Assembly (NCBI GenBank): GCA_023663205.1
Contig: JAMPHX010000015.1
Coordinates: forward strand, 1-20,888
DNA length: 20,888 nt
Direction of reading: 5' to 3'
DNA from: Corallococcus sp.
Lineage (GTDB): Bacteria > Bacillota > Clostridia > Christensenellales > CAG-314
Shown: positions 1 through 7,862 of the stretch, piece after piece
Layout of the letters: every line of letters begins with the position of its first letter
Position numbering within the stretch: the stretch's first letter is position 1
Notes under the pieces: generated by a model
Databases searched by the model: none
Told to the model about the DNA's origin: nothing
What the model saw: only the letters and a program-made list of their open reading frames with translations
Program-made: the position numbers and the translations under genes

Positions 1-16
1 TTACCGCAATAACAAA

Positions 17-42
17 AGAGCAAGGCGTTGTTTCCTTGCTCT
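17..42. terminator. Hairpin at window start, possible terminator
   Basis: A perfect 9-bp stem (AGAGCAAGG pairing with CCTTGCTCT) encloses an 8-nt loop. On the minus strand the stem is followed by CTTTTGTTATT, which is moderately U-rich. On the plus strand only TCTATTGCTCTT follows. It could end a minus-strand transcript or a plus-strand gene lying left of the window; no gene body here decides which. Confidence 0.4.
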
Positions 43-228
43 CTATTGCTCTTACACAAATCCCCTGCGATATTTAACTTTTGGTGTGCACTTCATTATT
101 TAAAAACGGTTTTTAATTTTTTTTAGTTTAAAATTATATTGGGCTGTTTTTGTGTCGAAACAACAAAGTTTCTTTCCTCTTTATAAGAAACTAAATTTAC
201 TTTTCTGCAATAAATAGCAAAGTCATTT

Positions 229-237
229 TGTTATAAT
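229..237 (+). promoter_or_regulatory. Possible extended -10 promoter
   Basis: TGTTATAAT matches an extended -10 element (TGn followed by TATAAT). No good -35 sits 16-18 nt upstream. If used, it would start a long leader of roughly 220 nt for the acyltransferase-like gene at 467. That leader would begin with a GCGG-TAG-CCGC hairpin near 241, and its GCGGT could also pair with ACCGC near 306-310. This is weak evidence from sequence alone. Confidence 0.3.
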
Positions 238-311
238 ATAGCGGTAGCCGCGGAGCGATACTAAGCAGAATAAATTGTCCTTGATATATCTGTCCTAATT
301 GCAAACCGCAT

Positions 312-327
312 TTACGTATATACGTAA
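312..327. promoter_or_regulatory. 16-bp perfect palindrome, operator candidate
   Basis: TTACGTATATACGTAA reads identically on both strands. It lies 25 bp before a TTGACA hexamer at 352, in a gene-free stretch upstream of the acyltransferase-like gene. Perfect 16-bp palindromes near promoters are typical of dimeric repressor sites, but no regulator gene is visible in the window. The rest of 43-466 is AT-rich and contains no gene that I can support. Confidence 0.4.
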
Positions 328-351
328 TTTTCCTTTTTAAATTTAGCAAAG

Positions 352-380
352 TTGACAGTAATCTTTGTGTATATTAAACA
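352..380 (+). promoter_or_regulatory. Possible sigma-A promoter for the E2-like gene
   Basis: A perfect -35 hexamer TTGACA (352-357) is followed after 17 nt by TAAACA (375-380), a poor -10. The start would be near 387, giving a leader of about 80 nt before the ATG at 467. The strong -35 and its position next to the palindrome at 312-327 support it. The poor -10 lowers confidence. Confidence 0.4.
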
Positions 381-466
381 AATATTTAATATTTACTTGT
401 CAAATACATAAATTAGTGTTAATATTGTATCACAAAACAAGTTTATGCTTTGGGAGGAAGATTAGT

Positions 467-1417
467 ATGAAGAAAAAGAGAGCGGACGGATATTATATCA
501 AAAACGTCAATCCGTATCAAAAGTTGGTGCCGCATATTATGCCGCGCAGATACGATGCGCAAAATATGGCAAAATTGGAAGTTCGTTGCGACGGCATTGA
601 CAGATTCATTGCCGAACAATCAAAACTCGACAAAAACTTTTCTTACGCGGATATCATATTGGCGATGATTGTACGTACCCTTGCCAAGCGGCCGTCGCTA
701 AACCGTTTTGTTAAAAACAAACGCATATATCAACACAATGACATTACCGTTGCTTTTACCGTCAAAAAGACATTGCGCGACGACAGCGACGATACTACTG
801 TCAAAATACACTGTACGGGAGAGGAAAGTATCGATGACGTCAAAGTTATGGTAGACAAGGTTTTGGCGGAAAATACAGGCAGTGCGGTTTACAACGACGT
901 CGACAAAACCGCCAAAGCGTTGACAAGCGCACCACATTGGCTTATCAGTTTGCTTGTCAAGATTCTCAATCATATGGACAATCACAACAGAATGCCCAAA
1001 TCGATTATGGAAGTAAGTCCCTTCCACAACAGTGTGTTTGTGACATTTTTGAAATCCATACACGGACCGTATATATATCACCATTGTTACGAATTCGGTA
1101 CAACAGGACTGTTTTTGGCAATAGGCAAGGAAAAGGTAGTGCCCGTTGTGGAATGCGGTGAAGTAAAGACGGCAAGAGTAATGGAAATAGGCGTAACGAC
1201 AGACGAACGGTATTGCGACGGATTTTATTTTGTAAACTCCACACGAGTAATACAATCGTGTTTGAACAATCCGTGGCAATTGCTCGAACGCTACGACTTG
1301 AACAGCGAGGACAGGGTAGACAACGCTTTGCATACCAAAGACGACAAAAAGCATTACAAAAAACTTGCCAAACAGCAGAAACGTGAAAAGAAGTTGGCAA
1401 AAAAGCAAACCGTTTGA
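467..1417 (+). CDS. Stand-alone E2/CAT-like acyltransferase-fold protein
   Basis: The protein has 316 residues and resembles the catalytic domain of 2-oxoacid dehydrogenase E2 and chloramphenicol acetyltransferase folds, without lipoyl or E1/E3-binding domains. The start at 467 is chosen because GGGAGGAAG lies just upstream; an earlier in-frame ATG at 365 has no ribosome site and its extension overlaps the candidate promoter. Near the C-terminus (about 246-252) the motif reads DERYCDG where active E2 enzymes have DHRxxDG, so the catalytic His position is Glu247. The C-terminal 30 residues are strongly basic. The gene stands alone, with a terminator after it and no pyruvate or branched-chain dehydrogenase subunits nearby. 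A role in the multienzyme complex is therefore unlikely. It may be a non-catalytic or differently catalytic acyl-binding protein. Fold assignment is fairly sure; function is unknown. Confidence 0.75.
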   Translation: MKKKRADGYYIKNVNPYQKLVPHIMPRRYDAQNMAKLEVRCDGIDRFIAEQSKLDKNFSYADIILAMIVRTLAKRPSLNRFVKNKRIYQHNDITVAFTVKKTLRDDSDDTTVKIHCTGEESIDDVKVMVDKVLAENTGSAVYNDVDKTAKALTSAPHWLISLLVKILNHMDNHNRMPKSIMEVSPFHNSVFVTFLKSIHGPYIYHHCYEFGTTGLFLAIGKEKVVPVVECGEVKTARVMEIGVTTDERYCDGFYFVNSTRVIQSCLNNPWQLLERYDLNSEDRVDNALHTKDDKKHYKKLAKQQKREKKLAKKQTV

Positions 1418-1451
1418 TTGATTTTTAGACAAATTATCAATATCGAATATT

Positions 1452-1491
1452 GCGTCTGTCGCAAACGACATTTTGCGGCAGACGCTTTTTT
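1452..1491 (+). terminator. Intrinsic terminator after the E2-like gene
   Basis: A 13-bp stem (GCGTCTGTCGCAA with TTGCGGCAGACGC, one T-G wobble) with an 8-nt loop is followed directly by six T residues. It lies 34 nt after the stop codon at 1417 and separates this gene from the flippase operon. Confidence 0.9.
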
Positions 1492-1621
1492 ATGCAAAAT
1501 GTAAGTTTAGTTTTTTATGAAAATGTAAATTCGGTGTTTTTTCGATACAAATAGTCTTATGTATTTGCGATAATTTGTTCAATCAAATATTTTTTGCGTT
1601 GTTAAACATAATATATACAGT

Positions 1622-3172
1622 ATGAAAGCGCAAAAACAGGGAAATTTAATTACAGGCGCGCTGCTGATAAGTCTCGGCGGATTATTGGCAAAAATTTTGG
1701 GCGCGCTATACCGCATACCGCTCACCAACATAATAGGCAGTTACGGGATGGGGTTGTATCAACTGGTATTTCCGCCGTACATTTTATTTTTGACTATTTC
1801 GCAGGCAGGCATACCCGTTGCACTGTCCAAACTGATTGCAGAAAAGCATCAATTGGGTAACGAAGAAGGCGCGCGAAAAACCTTCCGTTACTGTTTCTTT
1901 GCGTTGCTTTTGACGGGAGCAATGGGAGGCGCGATATTGGCGGCGGCAAGTCCGCTTATTGCTTCTGCGCAGGGCAATACCGATACTACTACGGCGTTTT
2001 TAATAATTGCGCCCGCTTTGTTGTTTGTACCCGTAACCAATGTGTTTAAAGGATATTTCCAAGGGCGTATGAATATGCTGCCCAGCAGCGTAACAACCGT
2101 TGTCGAGCAGGTTGTAAAACTTATCGTAGGGCTTATATGCGCTAAGCATTTTATGCCGGACGTCGTCAAAGCGGTGTACGGCGCGACGTTTGCAATTACC
2201 GTAAGCGAATTTGTATCTCTTGTAATAATGGCAACTGTGTATCTTGCAAAGGGACGCGACAAAACCGTTTCGGTAAGAGTCGGGCGTGCCGATATAAGTC
2301 TTCTTACGCGCGAAACAATGTCATTGGCATTCCCCGTTGCTCTCGGCGCGTTTGTAATGCAGATGTCGCAGGTAATAGACAGCGTAATGGTTGTAAATCT
2401 TCTTACCGTGGGCAATGCCACCAATATGTACGGTCTGTGGACGGGCCCCGTCAATTCCATGCTCGGTTTGCCCATTGCGCTTTCCGCAGGAGTAGCGGTT
2501 TCTGCATTGCCTTCCATTACGCGCACTTTTGTGGAAGGCGATAACGACAAACTCAGATGTTCGTTGGGCTCGGCAATCAAACTGACGGCAGTAATTGCAT
2601 TGCCGACGTCATTCGGAATGATTGCAATGAGTCATCCGATAATTTCTTTGCTGTACGGCAGTTTGCCGAGCGAAGAAATATACATTTCGTCATTGCTTCT
2701 TGCGCTGTCGGGCATATCGATTGTGTTTTTGGCAATTATGCAAACATCGGTATCGGTATTGCAGGCAGTAGGCAAACCGTACGTATCCGTAATCATTCTT
2801 GCCTTTGCAATAGTGGTAAAGGCTGTTGCAAACCTTATTTTACTGCCGATACCTACGGTAAATATCTACGGAGCGGCAATATCCGAAACATTATGCTATC
2901 TTTTTGCCGCGGTTAGTGTTATAATATACATGACGGCAAAGTTGCATTTCAAAATTCCGCTTAACGATTGTTTGCTCAAACCGCTTGCATGCAGTTTGAT
3001 TATGACGCTTGTAATTACGCTTATGACGTCGTTTGCGTCAGACTTTGTAAATTCCAAATTAGGCACGCTTGTTACCATTGCGGTTGCCGGCGTTGTGTAT
3101 TTTGTAAGTGTGTTTGCGCTAAAAGTATTTGACAAATCGGAATTGAAAATGCTGCCCGTCAAACAAAGATAA
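1622..3172 (+). CDS. SpoVB/YabM-type polysaccharide flippase (MOP superfamily)
   Basis: A 516-residue multipass membrane protein with about 14 hydrophobic segments, the usual size of MOP-superfamily flippases (SpoVB, YabM, YtgP/MurJ-like). The N-terminal GALYRIPLTNIIG and GLYQLVFPPYI, followed by SQAGIPVALSKLIAE, match the first two helices of the SpoVB-type family. Members move lipid-linked sugars such as peptidoglycan or polysaccharide precursors across the cytoplasmic membrane. The next gene encodes a YabN-type MazG protein 19 nt downstream, the same order as yabM-yabN in Bacillus subtilis, so YabM is the closest named relative by context. No clear Shine-Dalgarno precedes the ATG at 1622, but the N-terminus aligns well with the family, so I keep this start. 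I cannot tell lipid II from another substrate, and no gene symbol is given for that reason. Confidence 0.85.
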   Translation: MKAQKQGNLITGALLISLGGLLAKILGALYRIPLTNIIGSYGMGLYQLVFPPYILFLTISQAGIPVALSKLIAEKHQLGNEEGARKTFRYCFFALLLTGAMGGAILAAASPLIASAQGNTDTTTAFLIIAPALLFVPVTNVFKGYFQGRMNMLPSSVTTVVEQVVKLIVGLICAKHFMPDVVKAVYGATFAITVSEFVSLVIMATVYLAKGRDKTVSVRVGRADISLLTRETMSLAFPVALGAFVMQMSQVIDSVMVVNLLTVGNATNMYGLWTGPVNSMLGLPIALSAGVAVSALPSITRTFVEGDNDKLRCSLGSAIKLTAVIALPTSFGMIAMSHPIISLLYGSLPSEEIYISSLLLALSGISIVFLAIMQTSVSVLQAVGKPYVSVIILAFAIVVKAVANLILLPIPTVNIYGAAISETLCYLFAAVSVIIYMTAKLHFKIPLNDCLLKPLACSLIMTLVITLMTSFASDFVNSKLGTLVTIAVAGVVYFVSVFALKVFDKSELKMLPVKQR

Positions 3173-3191
3173 ATTTTGGAGAAATCTACTT

Positions 3192-4595
3192 ATGATTACT
3201 GTTGTAGGTATGGGCAGAAAATACGGTGATTTGACATTGGACGCCTTGGACGCAATCAAACGCGCCGACGTCGTTGTGGCAAAATCCCGCGATACTCACA
3301 TAGGGGCAACGCTCGAACAATTGGGCGTTGCTTTTCAATGCTGTGACGATTTGTACCAAACGTCGGAAGATTTCGACGGCTTGGATTGTGCAATAGTAAA
3401 CCGCCTTTCTGCGCTTGCAAAGGACAAGTCGGTAGCATTTTGCGTATACGGCAGCGGAAGCGACGACTCGACGACACAGGCGCTTGTCGGCAGCGGCATC
3501 GGGTTTGACGTAGTAAGCGGCGTATCCGTTGCGGAAAGCGTCCTTGCCAAGGCATACGACGACGGAGTAAAAATATACGGAGCCTATGCGTATGCAAACG
3601 CGGTATATACAACATCCGACAGCGTGGTCGTCTGCGGAATAGACGACGCGTATTTGGCAGGCGAAGTCAAGTTGAAACTGCTGCAAAATTTCGATGCGGA
3701 CGCTTCTGCTTTGTATTTTGACGGGAAGAAGGTCTGTACAATTACCGTCGAACAACTTGACAGACAAAAGTTTTCATACGACGCGTGCGTATATATCAGA
3801 CGCGCGCCGCTCGGCGGACGAAGCGTATACGACTACGCCGACGCGGTGGAACTGCTAAGGGTTTTGCGCGGCAGGAACGGCTGTCCTTGGGATAGGGAAC
3901 AAACGCACGAAACACTCAAAAGAAACGCCGTGGAAGAATCATACGAATTGGCAAACGCTATCGAAAGCGGCGACATAAACAATATGGTGGAGGAAACGGG
4001 CGACGTACTTTTGCAGGTGCTGTTTCACAACGGTATAGGCGTGGACGAAGGCGAGTGGGAGACAAACGATGTGTATTCGGCGTTATGCAACAAACTTATT
4101 TTGCGGCATCCGCACGTTTTCGGCGACAAAACCGCAACGGACGGAAAGACCGCCCTCGCCAATTGGGACGCGGTTAAGCAAAAGGAACACAAAATTGCCG
4201 ACCTTACCGCAAATTTGTACGATATACCCAAGTCGTTTACGGCGCTTATGCGCAGTCAAAAGGCGCAGAGCCGCGCGGCAAAGGGCGGTTACGACTTTGC
4301 CGATATAAAGTCGGCTTCGGCAAAAGTTGCCGAAGAAGTAGCGGAATTGCTTTCGGCAACAGGTGATTCCGAAATAGAAAAGGAAGCGGGCGATTTGCTT
4401 TTTGCCGCAGTCAATGTAGTAAGACTGTTGGGAGCGGATGCCGAAACTGCGCTTAACGGCAGTTGCAACAAGTTTGTTGCCCGCGTGGTAGAGTGCGAAC
4501 GTCATCTCAAAAACGACGGCAAGACTCTCAAAGATTTAACTTCCGACCAATTTGACGCATTGTGGGAAAAGGTAAAAGCAAATGAAGCGCAATAG
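3192..4595 (+). CDS. mazG: YabN-type protein: methylase-like domain fused to MazG
   Basis: A 467-residue protein. Residues 1-205 resemble the tetrapyrrole (corrin/porphyrin) methylase fold; residues 215-465 are a MazG nucleoside triphosphate pyrophosphohydrolase with two MazG regions. In the first MazG region I see CPWDREQTH (231-239), EESYE (248-252), EETGD (267-271) and KLILRHPHVFGD (301-312). In the second I see EEVAE (381-385) and EKEAGD (396-401). The acidic residues bind Mg2+. MazG enzymes hydrolyse NTPs or dNTPs to monophosphates and clear aberrant nucleotides. The methylase loop is unusual: VGMGRKYGD replaces the common VGxGPGD, so SAM use is doubtful. GGAG at 3178-3181 precedes the start. 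The gene lies between the flippase and dusB and overlaps dusB by 14 nt, which indicates one operon. Confidence 0.9.
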   Translation: MITVVGMGRKYGDLTLDALDAIKRADVVVAKSRDTHIGATLEQLGVAFQCCDDLYQTSEDFDGLDCAIVNRLSALAKDKSVAFCVYGSGSDDSTTQALVGSGIGFDVVSGVSVAESVLAKAYDDGVKIYGAYAYANAVYTTSDSVVVCGIDDAYLAGEVKLKLLQNFDADASALYFDGKKVCTITVEQLDRQKFSYDACVYIRRAPLGGRSVYDYADAVELLRVLRGRNGCPWDREQTHETLKRNAVEESYELANAIESGDINNMVEETGDVLLQVLFHNGIGVDEGEWETNDVYSALCNKLILRHPHVFGDKTATDGKTALANWDAVKQKEHKIADLTANLYDIPKSFTALMRSQKAQSRAAKGGYDFADIKSASAKVAEEVAELLSATGDSEIEKEAGDLLFAAVNVVRLLGADAETALNGSCNKFVARVVECERHLKNDGKTLKDLTSDQFDALWEKVKANEAQ

Positions 4596-5526
4596 CGACA
4601 TACGCTCTTTGTTTTGCAATACAAATGTTGCTCTTGCGCCTATGGCAGGGTACACCGACACGGCGTTTCGCGCAATTTGCCGAGAATACGGCGTTAGGTA
4701 TACCGTCACCGAAATGGTCAGCGCCAAAGCCTTGGTAATGGGCAATGCCAATACGGAAACGCTGTTGCAAATTGCCGAGGGCGACGAACCGTGCGTCGTG
4801 CAGATTTTCGGACACGAACCGCAGGTAATGACGGAAAGTTTGTCGCATACCGCACTGCAAAAATACAAAGCGGTAGATATAAATATGGGCTGTCCCGTCA
4901 AAAAAATAGTGCAAAACGGCGACGGAAGCGCACTGGCGGAAAATCCCCAATTGGCACGCGATATTATTTCCGCTATGAGCAAAGCCACCGACAAATTTGT
5001 CACGGTCAAGATGCGTTTGGGTGTAAATGACAAAAGCGGCGCGGCGGATTTTGCGCGTATGTGCGAGGACGCGGGCGCGCAGTTACTTACGGTACATTTG
5101 CGTACGCGCAACCAAATGTATTCCGGTACTGCCGATTACGGCGCGTTGAAAGATATAGTCAATGCCGTCAATATACCAGTCGTTGCAAACGGTGACGTCA
5201 CCGACCGCCAATGTTATCTCAGACTGCTTGACGAAGGCGCATTTGCCGTTGCGGTGGGCAGAGGAGCGCTGGGACGGCCGTACATTTTTGCCCAATTGCA
5301 AGGAAAGCCTTACACATTCGATTTGCTTCAAACTCTCAAACGTCACATAGACAAAATACTTACATACAAATCCGAACGCGTAGCGGCAAACGAAATAAAA
5401 AAACATATCGCCTACTATCTCAAAGGATTACGCGGAGCCAAACAGACGCTTGTAGAAGTCAACGCCGCAAGTACGCTCCAAAGCCAACTTGACGCGGTAT
5501 GCAGATTTACGGAGAATTTAAAATGA
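4582..5526 (+). CDS. dusB: tRNA-dihydrouridine synthase (DusB-type)
   Basis: A 314-residue FMN-dependent TIM-barrel enzyme that reduces uridine to dihydrouridine in the tRNA D-loop with NADPH. Visible motifs, in order, are APMAGYTDTAFR (FMN site, about 19-30), DINMGCPVKKIVQNGDGSAL with the catalytic Cys104, VKMRLG, HLRTRNQMYSG, NGDVTD and GRGALGRPYIF (phosphate-binding loop). The order and the NMGCP signature fit DusB of Bacillota. The start overlaps the mazG 3' end by 14 nt and has only a weak AAGG upstream, suggesting translational coupling. The stop overlaps the trmL start as ATGA. The length is normal for the family and I see no missing residue. Confidence 0.93.
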   Translation: MKRNSDIRSLFCNTNVALAPMAGYTDTAFRAICREYGVRYTVTEMVSAKALVMGNANTETLLQIAEGDEPCVVQIFGHEPQVMTESLSHTALQKYKAVDINMGCPVKKIVQNGDGSALAENPQLARDIISAMSKATDKFVTVKMRLGVNDKSGAADFARMCEDAGAQLLTVHLRTRNQMYSGTADYGALKDIVNAVNIPVVANGDVTDRQCYLRLLDEGAFAVAVGRGALGRPYIFAQLQGKPYTFDLLQTLKRHIDKILTYKSERVAANEIKKHIAYYLKGLRGAKQTLVEVNAASTLQSQLDAVCRFTENLK

Positions 5527-6014
5527 TAAATATTGTTCTTGTAGAACCGGAAATACCTTCCAATACGGGTAACATCGTGCGTACCTGCGTGGCCACGGGC
5601 AGCAGATTGCACTTGGTAAGACCTCTTGGATTTTCAACCGATGACAAAATGCTTAAACGCGCGGGATTGGATTATTGGTACGATGCGGATATCCGTTACT
5701 ACGACAGTTTCGAGCAATTGCGGGAGGCAAACCCCGACGGACAGTTTTACTACTTTACAACCAAAGGACAACAACTGTATTCCGACGTGCATTACGCCGA
5801 CGGCTGCTTCTTAGTGTTCGGCAAGGAAACAAAAGGCTTGCCCGAACAACTTCTCAAAGACAATTATTCCAACGCCGTACGAGTGCCTATGATAGGAAAT
5901 ACGCGTTCTCTCAATTTGTCCAACACAGTTGCGCTTGCGGTGTACGAAGCGCTTAGGCAGGGCGGATTTGAAGGGATGAACTTCCAAGGGCATTTGACGC
6001 AGTTTGACGATTGA
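5523..6014 (+). CDS. trmL: tRNA (cytidine(34)-2'-O)-methyltransferase TrmL
   Basis: A 163-residue SPOUT-class methyltransferase that methylates the ribose of the wobble nucleotide 34 in certain tRNA-Leu species using SAM. The three SPOUT motifs are present: EIPSNTGNIVRTC near the N-terminus, LVFGKETKGLP in the middle, and RVPMIGNTRSLNLSNTVALA near the C-terminus, which form the trefoil knot. The start at 5523 is preferred over an in-frame ATG at 5499 because GGAG at 5511-5514 is correctly spaced and ATGA overlaps the dusB stop. It is the last gene of the operon and the second tRNA-modification gene in it. A weak 6-bp hairpin at 6033-6053 followed by TTTGG may be a poor terminator. Confidence 0.95.
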   Translation: MINIVLVEPEIPSNTGNIVRTCVATGSRLHLVRPLGFSTDDKMLKRAGLDYWYDADIRYYDSFEQLREANPDGQFYYFTTKGQQLYSDVHYADGCFLVFGKETKGLPEQLLKDNYSNAVRVPMIGNTRSLNLSNTVALAVYEALRQGGFEGMNFQGHLTQFDD

Positions 6015-6077
6015 CATAATTAAGTTTTATTGCAAATTCGATAATCAAATTTGTTTGGAGAAACACGCTGCAAATAG

Positions 6078-6106
6078 TTTACAATTTAAGTTGTTCTATG
6101 TATAAT
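6078..6106 (+). promoter_or_regulatory. Sigma-A promoter of the lipoprotein gene
   Basis: TTTACA (6078-6083), a 17-nt spacer, and a perfect TATAAT (6101-6106). Transcription would begin near 6113, about 26 nt before the ATG at 6139, giving a short leader with AGGAG. It makes the lipoprotein gene independent of the trmL operon. Confidence 0.8.
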
Positions 6107-6138
6107 GACTGAAAGATAAACATTTAGTAGGAGTTAGA

Positions 6139-6621
6139 ATGAAAAAATTCTTTGTAATAATTTTGGTTGTTATTTTATTATTATCTCTCTCTGCGTGTGC
6201 TGAAAAAAAAACGACAATTGAACGGCAAACTTTTCAAAACGAAGTTCATTGGGAATTAGCGGCAGAGCGCCAAGAGCAAATCATATTAAAGGAAATAGAA
6301 TATACAAACACATATTATCGCGCAAAAATAAGCGGTAATCTGTTTTATAATGCTGATAATAATCCGAATTTATATCAAATACCTGAACAAGAAGTGGAAT
6401 TTCGCCAAGAACAAGGTGCAATATGGTCGTCAATCATATCAGTAGAAAAACTCGGAGTAATTACTATATATGCTCACCGCTTGGGTGAAGAATATATTCC
6501 ATCAGATCAAGAGTGCCAATTCGACAATTTTGTTATGACAACGGACGGATATAAATCTTATAAGCATATCAATTTCCTGTTTTACTCTAATCAAATGTAT
6601 CTGCTTTTTGATACTGTGTAG
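6139..6621 (+). CDS. Small predicted lipoprotein, unknown function
   Basis: A 160-residue protein. It starts with MKKFF and a hydrophobic stretch, then the lipobox LSAC, with Cys20 as the likely lipidated residue, so it should be anchored on the outer face of the cytoplasmic membrane. The mature part is mostly polar, rich in Glu, Gln and Tyr, with no motif I recognise and no second membrane segment. AGGAG at 6129-6133 sits 5 nt before the ATG, an excellent ribosome site. The gene has its own promoter and terminator. Its codons look more AT-rich than those of neighbouring genes (many AAT, ATA, TTA and CAA), which may mean recent acquisition or weak expression. I do not recognise the family and assign no function. 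Confidence 0.8.
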   Translation: MKKFFVIILVVILLLSLSACAEKKTTIERQTFQNEVHWELAAERQEQIILKEIEYTNTYYRAKISGNLFYNADNNPNLYQIPEQEVEFRQEQGAIWSSIISVEKLGVITIYAHRLGEEYIPSDQECQFDNFVMTTDGYKSYKHINFLFYSNQMYLLFDTV

Positions 6622-6688
6622 AAAATTTCATATTAGAAAGAATTCTACAAATTACAATTTATTTGAGTATTTACCCAATGTTTCGAGT

Positions 6689-6734
6689 AATTACAAAAAG
6701 CGAAGATTTATAAAATTCTTCGCTTTTTGTAATT
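6689..6734. terminator. Bidirectional terminator between convergent genes
   Basis: A perfect 18-bp inverted repeat (AATTACAAAAAGCGAAGA with its complement) encloses a 10-nt loop at 6707-6716. The stem carries an A-tract on one side and a T-tract on the other, so both directions read a U-rich 3' arm. It lies between the plus-strand lipoprotein gene and the minus-strand EamA gene and can serve both. Confidence 0.85.
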
Positions 6735-6807
6735 CATATGGGAAGTGCAATTTGTATCGAGGGGCGGCAGCAAGCAGATGAGTTTGCTTGAACAACTATA
6801 TTTATAT

Positions 6808-6840
6808 AATTTGCAATATTTATATTCGATATTGCAAATT
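6808..6840 (-). terminator. Inverted repeat overlapping the EamA stop codon
   Basis: A perfect 12-bp inverted repeat (AATTTGCAATAT and its complement) with a 9-nt loop. Its right arm overlaps the stop codon of the minus-strand EamA gene. An A/T-rich tail without a pure T-run follows on the minus strand. It may be a first, weaker terminator or an mRNA 3'-end stabilising hairpin ahead of the stronger one at 6689-6734. Confidence 0.5.
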
Positions 6841-7798
6841 ATTCCGTTCCGCCGTCGTCCGACGGTTTTTCTTTGTTGCGTTTGCGCGCCGCCAAATATT
6901 CCGGCAGAACTTCTTCTATAATTACCGCAGCAACTACAATAAGTCCGCCCACCGATATATACCAAGTGAAGTTCTCTCTACCGAAGGCAATCGAAATGAC
7001 TGCGCCCACAACGCTTTCCGCAGACAGTATCAGCGACGTTTCGGATGGGGAAATGGTTTTTTGCGCAAAGGTCTGCGCGGCGTAGGCAAACGCCGTACCG
7101 CACAGCGTCATAAATATCAACGGAAGCACAAGTTGTACGGGGTCTGTTTCCGCAAAGTTGACCGATTTAAGGTCGAAAATCAAAAAGTACGCCGCAAACA
7201 ATACTCCCGCAACAAGCAGTTGCATAAACGTCAACGACATAGCGTCGGCTTTTTTTAGCGCGCTGTCGGACAGTACAATTTGCAATGCAAAGAAAACCGA
7301 GCCTGCAACAGTCAGCAAATTTCCCAACCATTGCGATTGCGCTTCTGGGTCGGGTTGTTTGTCAAAGGCATTGCCGAAATTCAATATTACGTAACCGATA
7401 AGCGCAAGTATCACTCCGCAAAATACTATTGCGGGCGGACGCTTTTTGGAAGCAATCCAATGAATAAACGGTACAAACAACACGTAAGCCGCCGTAAAAA
7501 ATCCGTTATTGGCGGGCGTGGTGTATTTGAGCCCCGTAAGTTGTAACAAAAACCCGCCGAAAAGAAATATTCCGCCTATTGTCCCGTACAAGGCTATTTG
7601 TTTGTTGATTTTTATTTTTTTGCAGAACACCGTACCGATAATAACGGTTGCGCCGACAAATCTTACGCAGTTGATAAAGGACGGCGTTGCACCGACGGAA
7701 AGCGCAATGTCGTTGAGCAGAAATCCCGCACCCCAAAACAGCGTCGTCAGTATAAGCGCGACAAGCGCAAACGTATGATTTCTTTTGCAAGAATCCAT
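6839..7798 (-). CDS. EamA/DMT-family transporter
   Basis: A 319-residue membrane protein with about ten hydrophobic helices arranged as two EamA repeats, the usual size of drug/metabolite transporters of the RhaT/YdcZ/EamA type. The N-terminal helix contains TLFWGAGFLLNDIAL, and the second half has the matching SETSLILSAESVVGAVIS segment, both typical of the family. The short C-terminal tail is charged and cytoplasmic. The start at 7798 (MDSCKRNHTF) is chosen over an in-frame ATG 42 nt upstream because GGGAG lies about 11 nt before it and the longer form would run through leader sequence. The gene is monocistronic, divergent from the Na/Pi gene. The substrate is not readable from the sequence; the structured leader suggests it is induced by a small molecule, possibly the substrate. 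Confidence 0.9.
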   Translation of the reverse strand: MDSCKRNHTFALVALILTTLFWGAGFLLNDIALSVGATPSFINCVRFVGATVIIGTVFCKKIKINKQIALYGTIGGIFLFGGFLLQLTGLKYTTPANNGFFTAAYVLFVPFIHWIASKKRPPAIVFCGVILALIGYVILNFGNAFDKQPDPEAQSQWLGNLLTVAGSVFFALQIVLSDSALKKADAMSLTFMQLLVAGVLFAAYFLIFDLKSVNFAETDPVQLVLPLIFMTLCGTAFAYAAQTFAQKTISPSETSLILSAESVVGAVISIAFGRENFTWYISVGGLIVVAAVIIEEVLPEYLAARKRNKEKPSDDGGTE

Positions 7799-7824
7799 AA
7801 GAACACACTCTCCCGTAAAGTCGT

Positions 7825-7859
7825 AAAAAAAACGACACAACTAATATTAGTCTGTCGTT
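7825..7859 (-). terminator. Attenuator-like terminator in the EamA leader
   Basis: On the minus strand AACGACA pairs with TGTCGTT (7 bp), continuing past a bulged G through a wobble pair and ACTA/TAGT to an ATAT loop. Eight T residues follow directly. It lies after the promoter at 7928-7956 and before the EamA ATG at 7798. Transcripts must therefore read through it to express the gene. Confidence 0.8.
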
Positions 7860-7862
7860 GTA

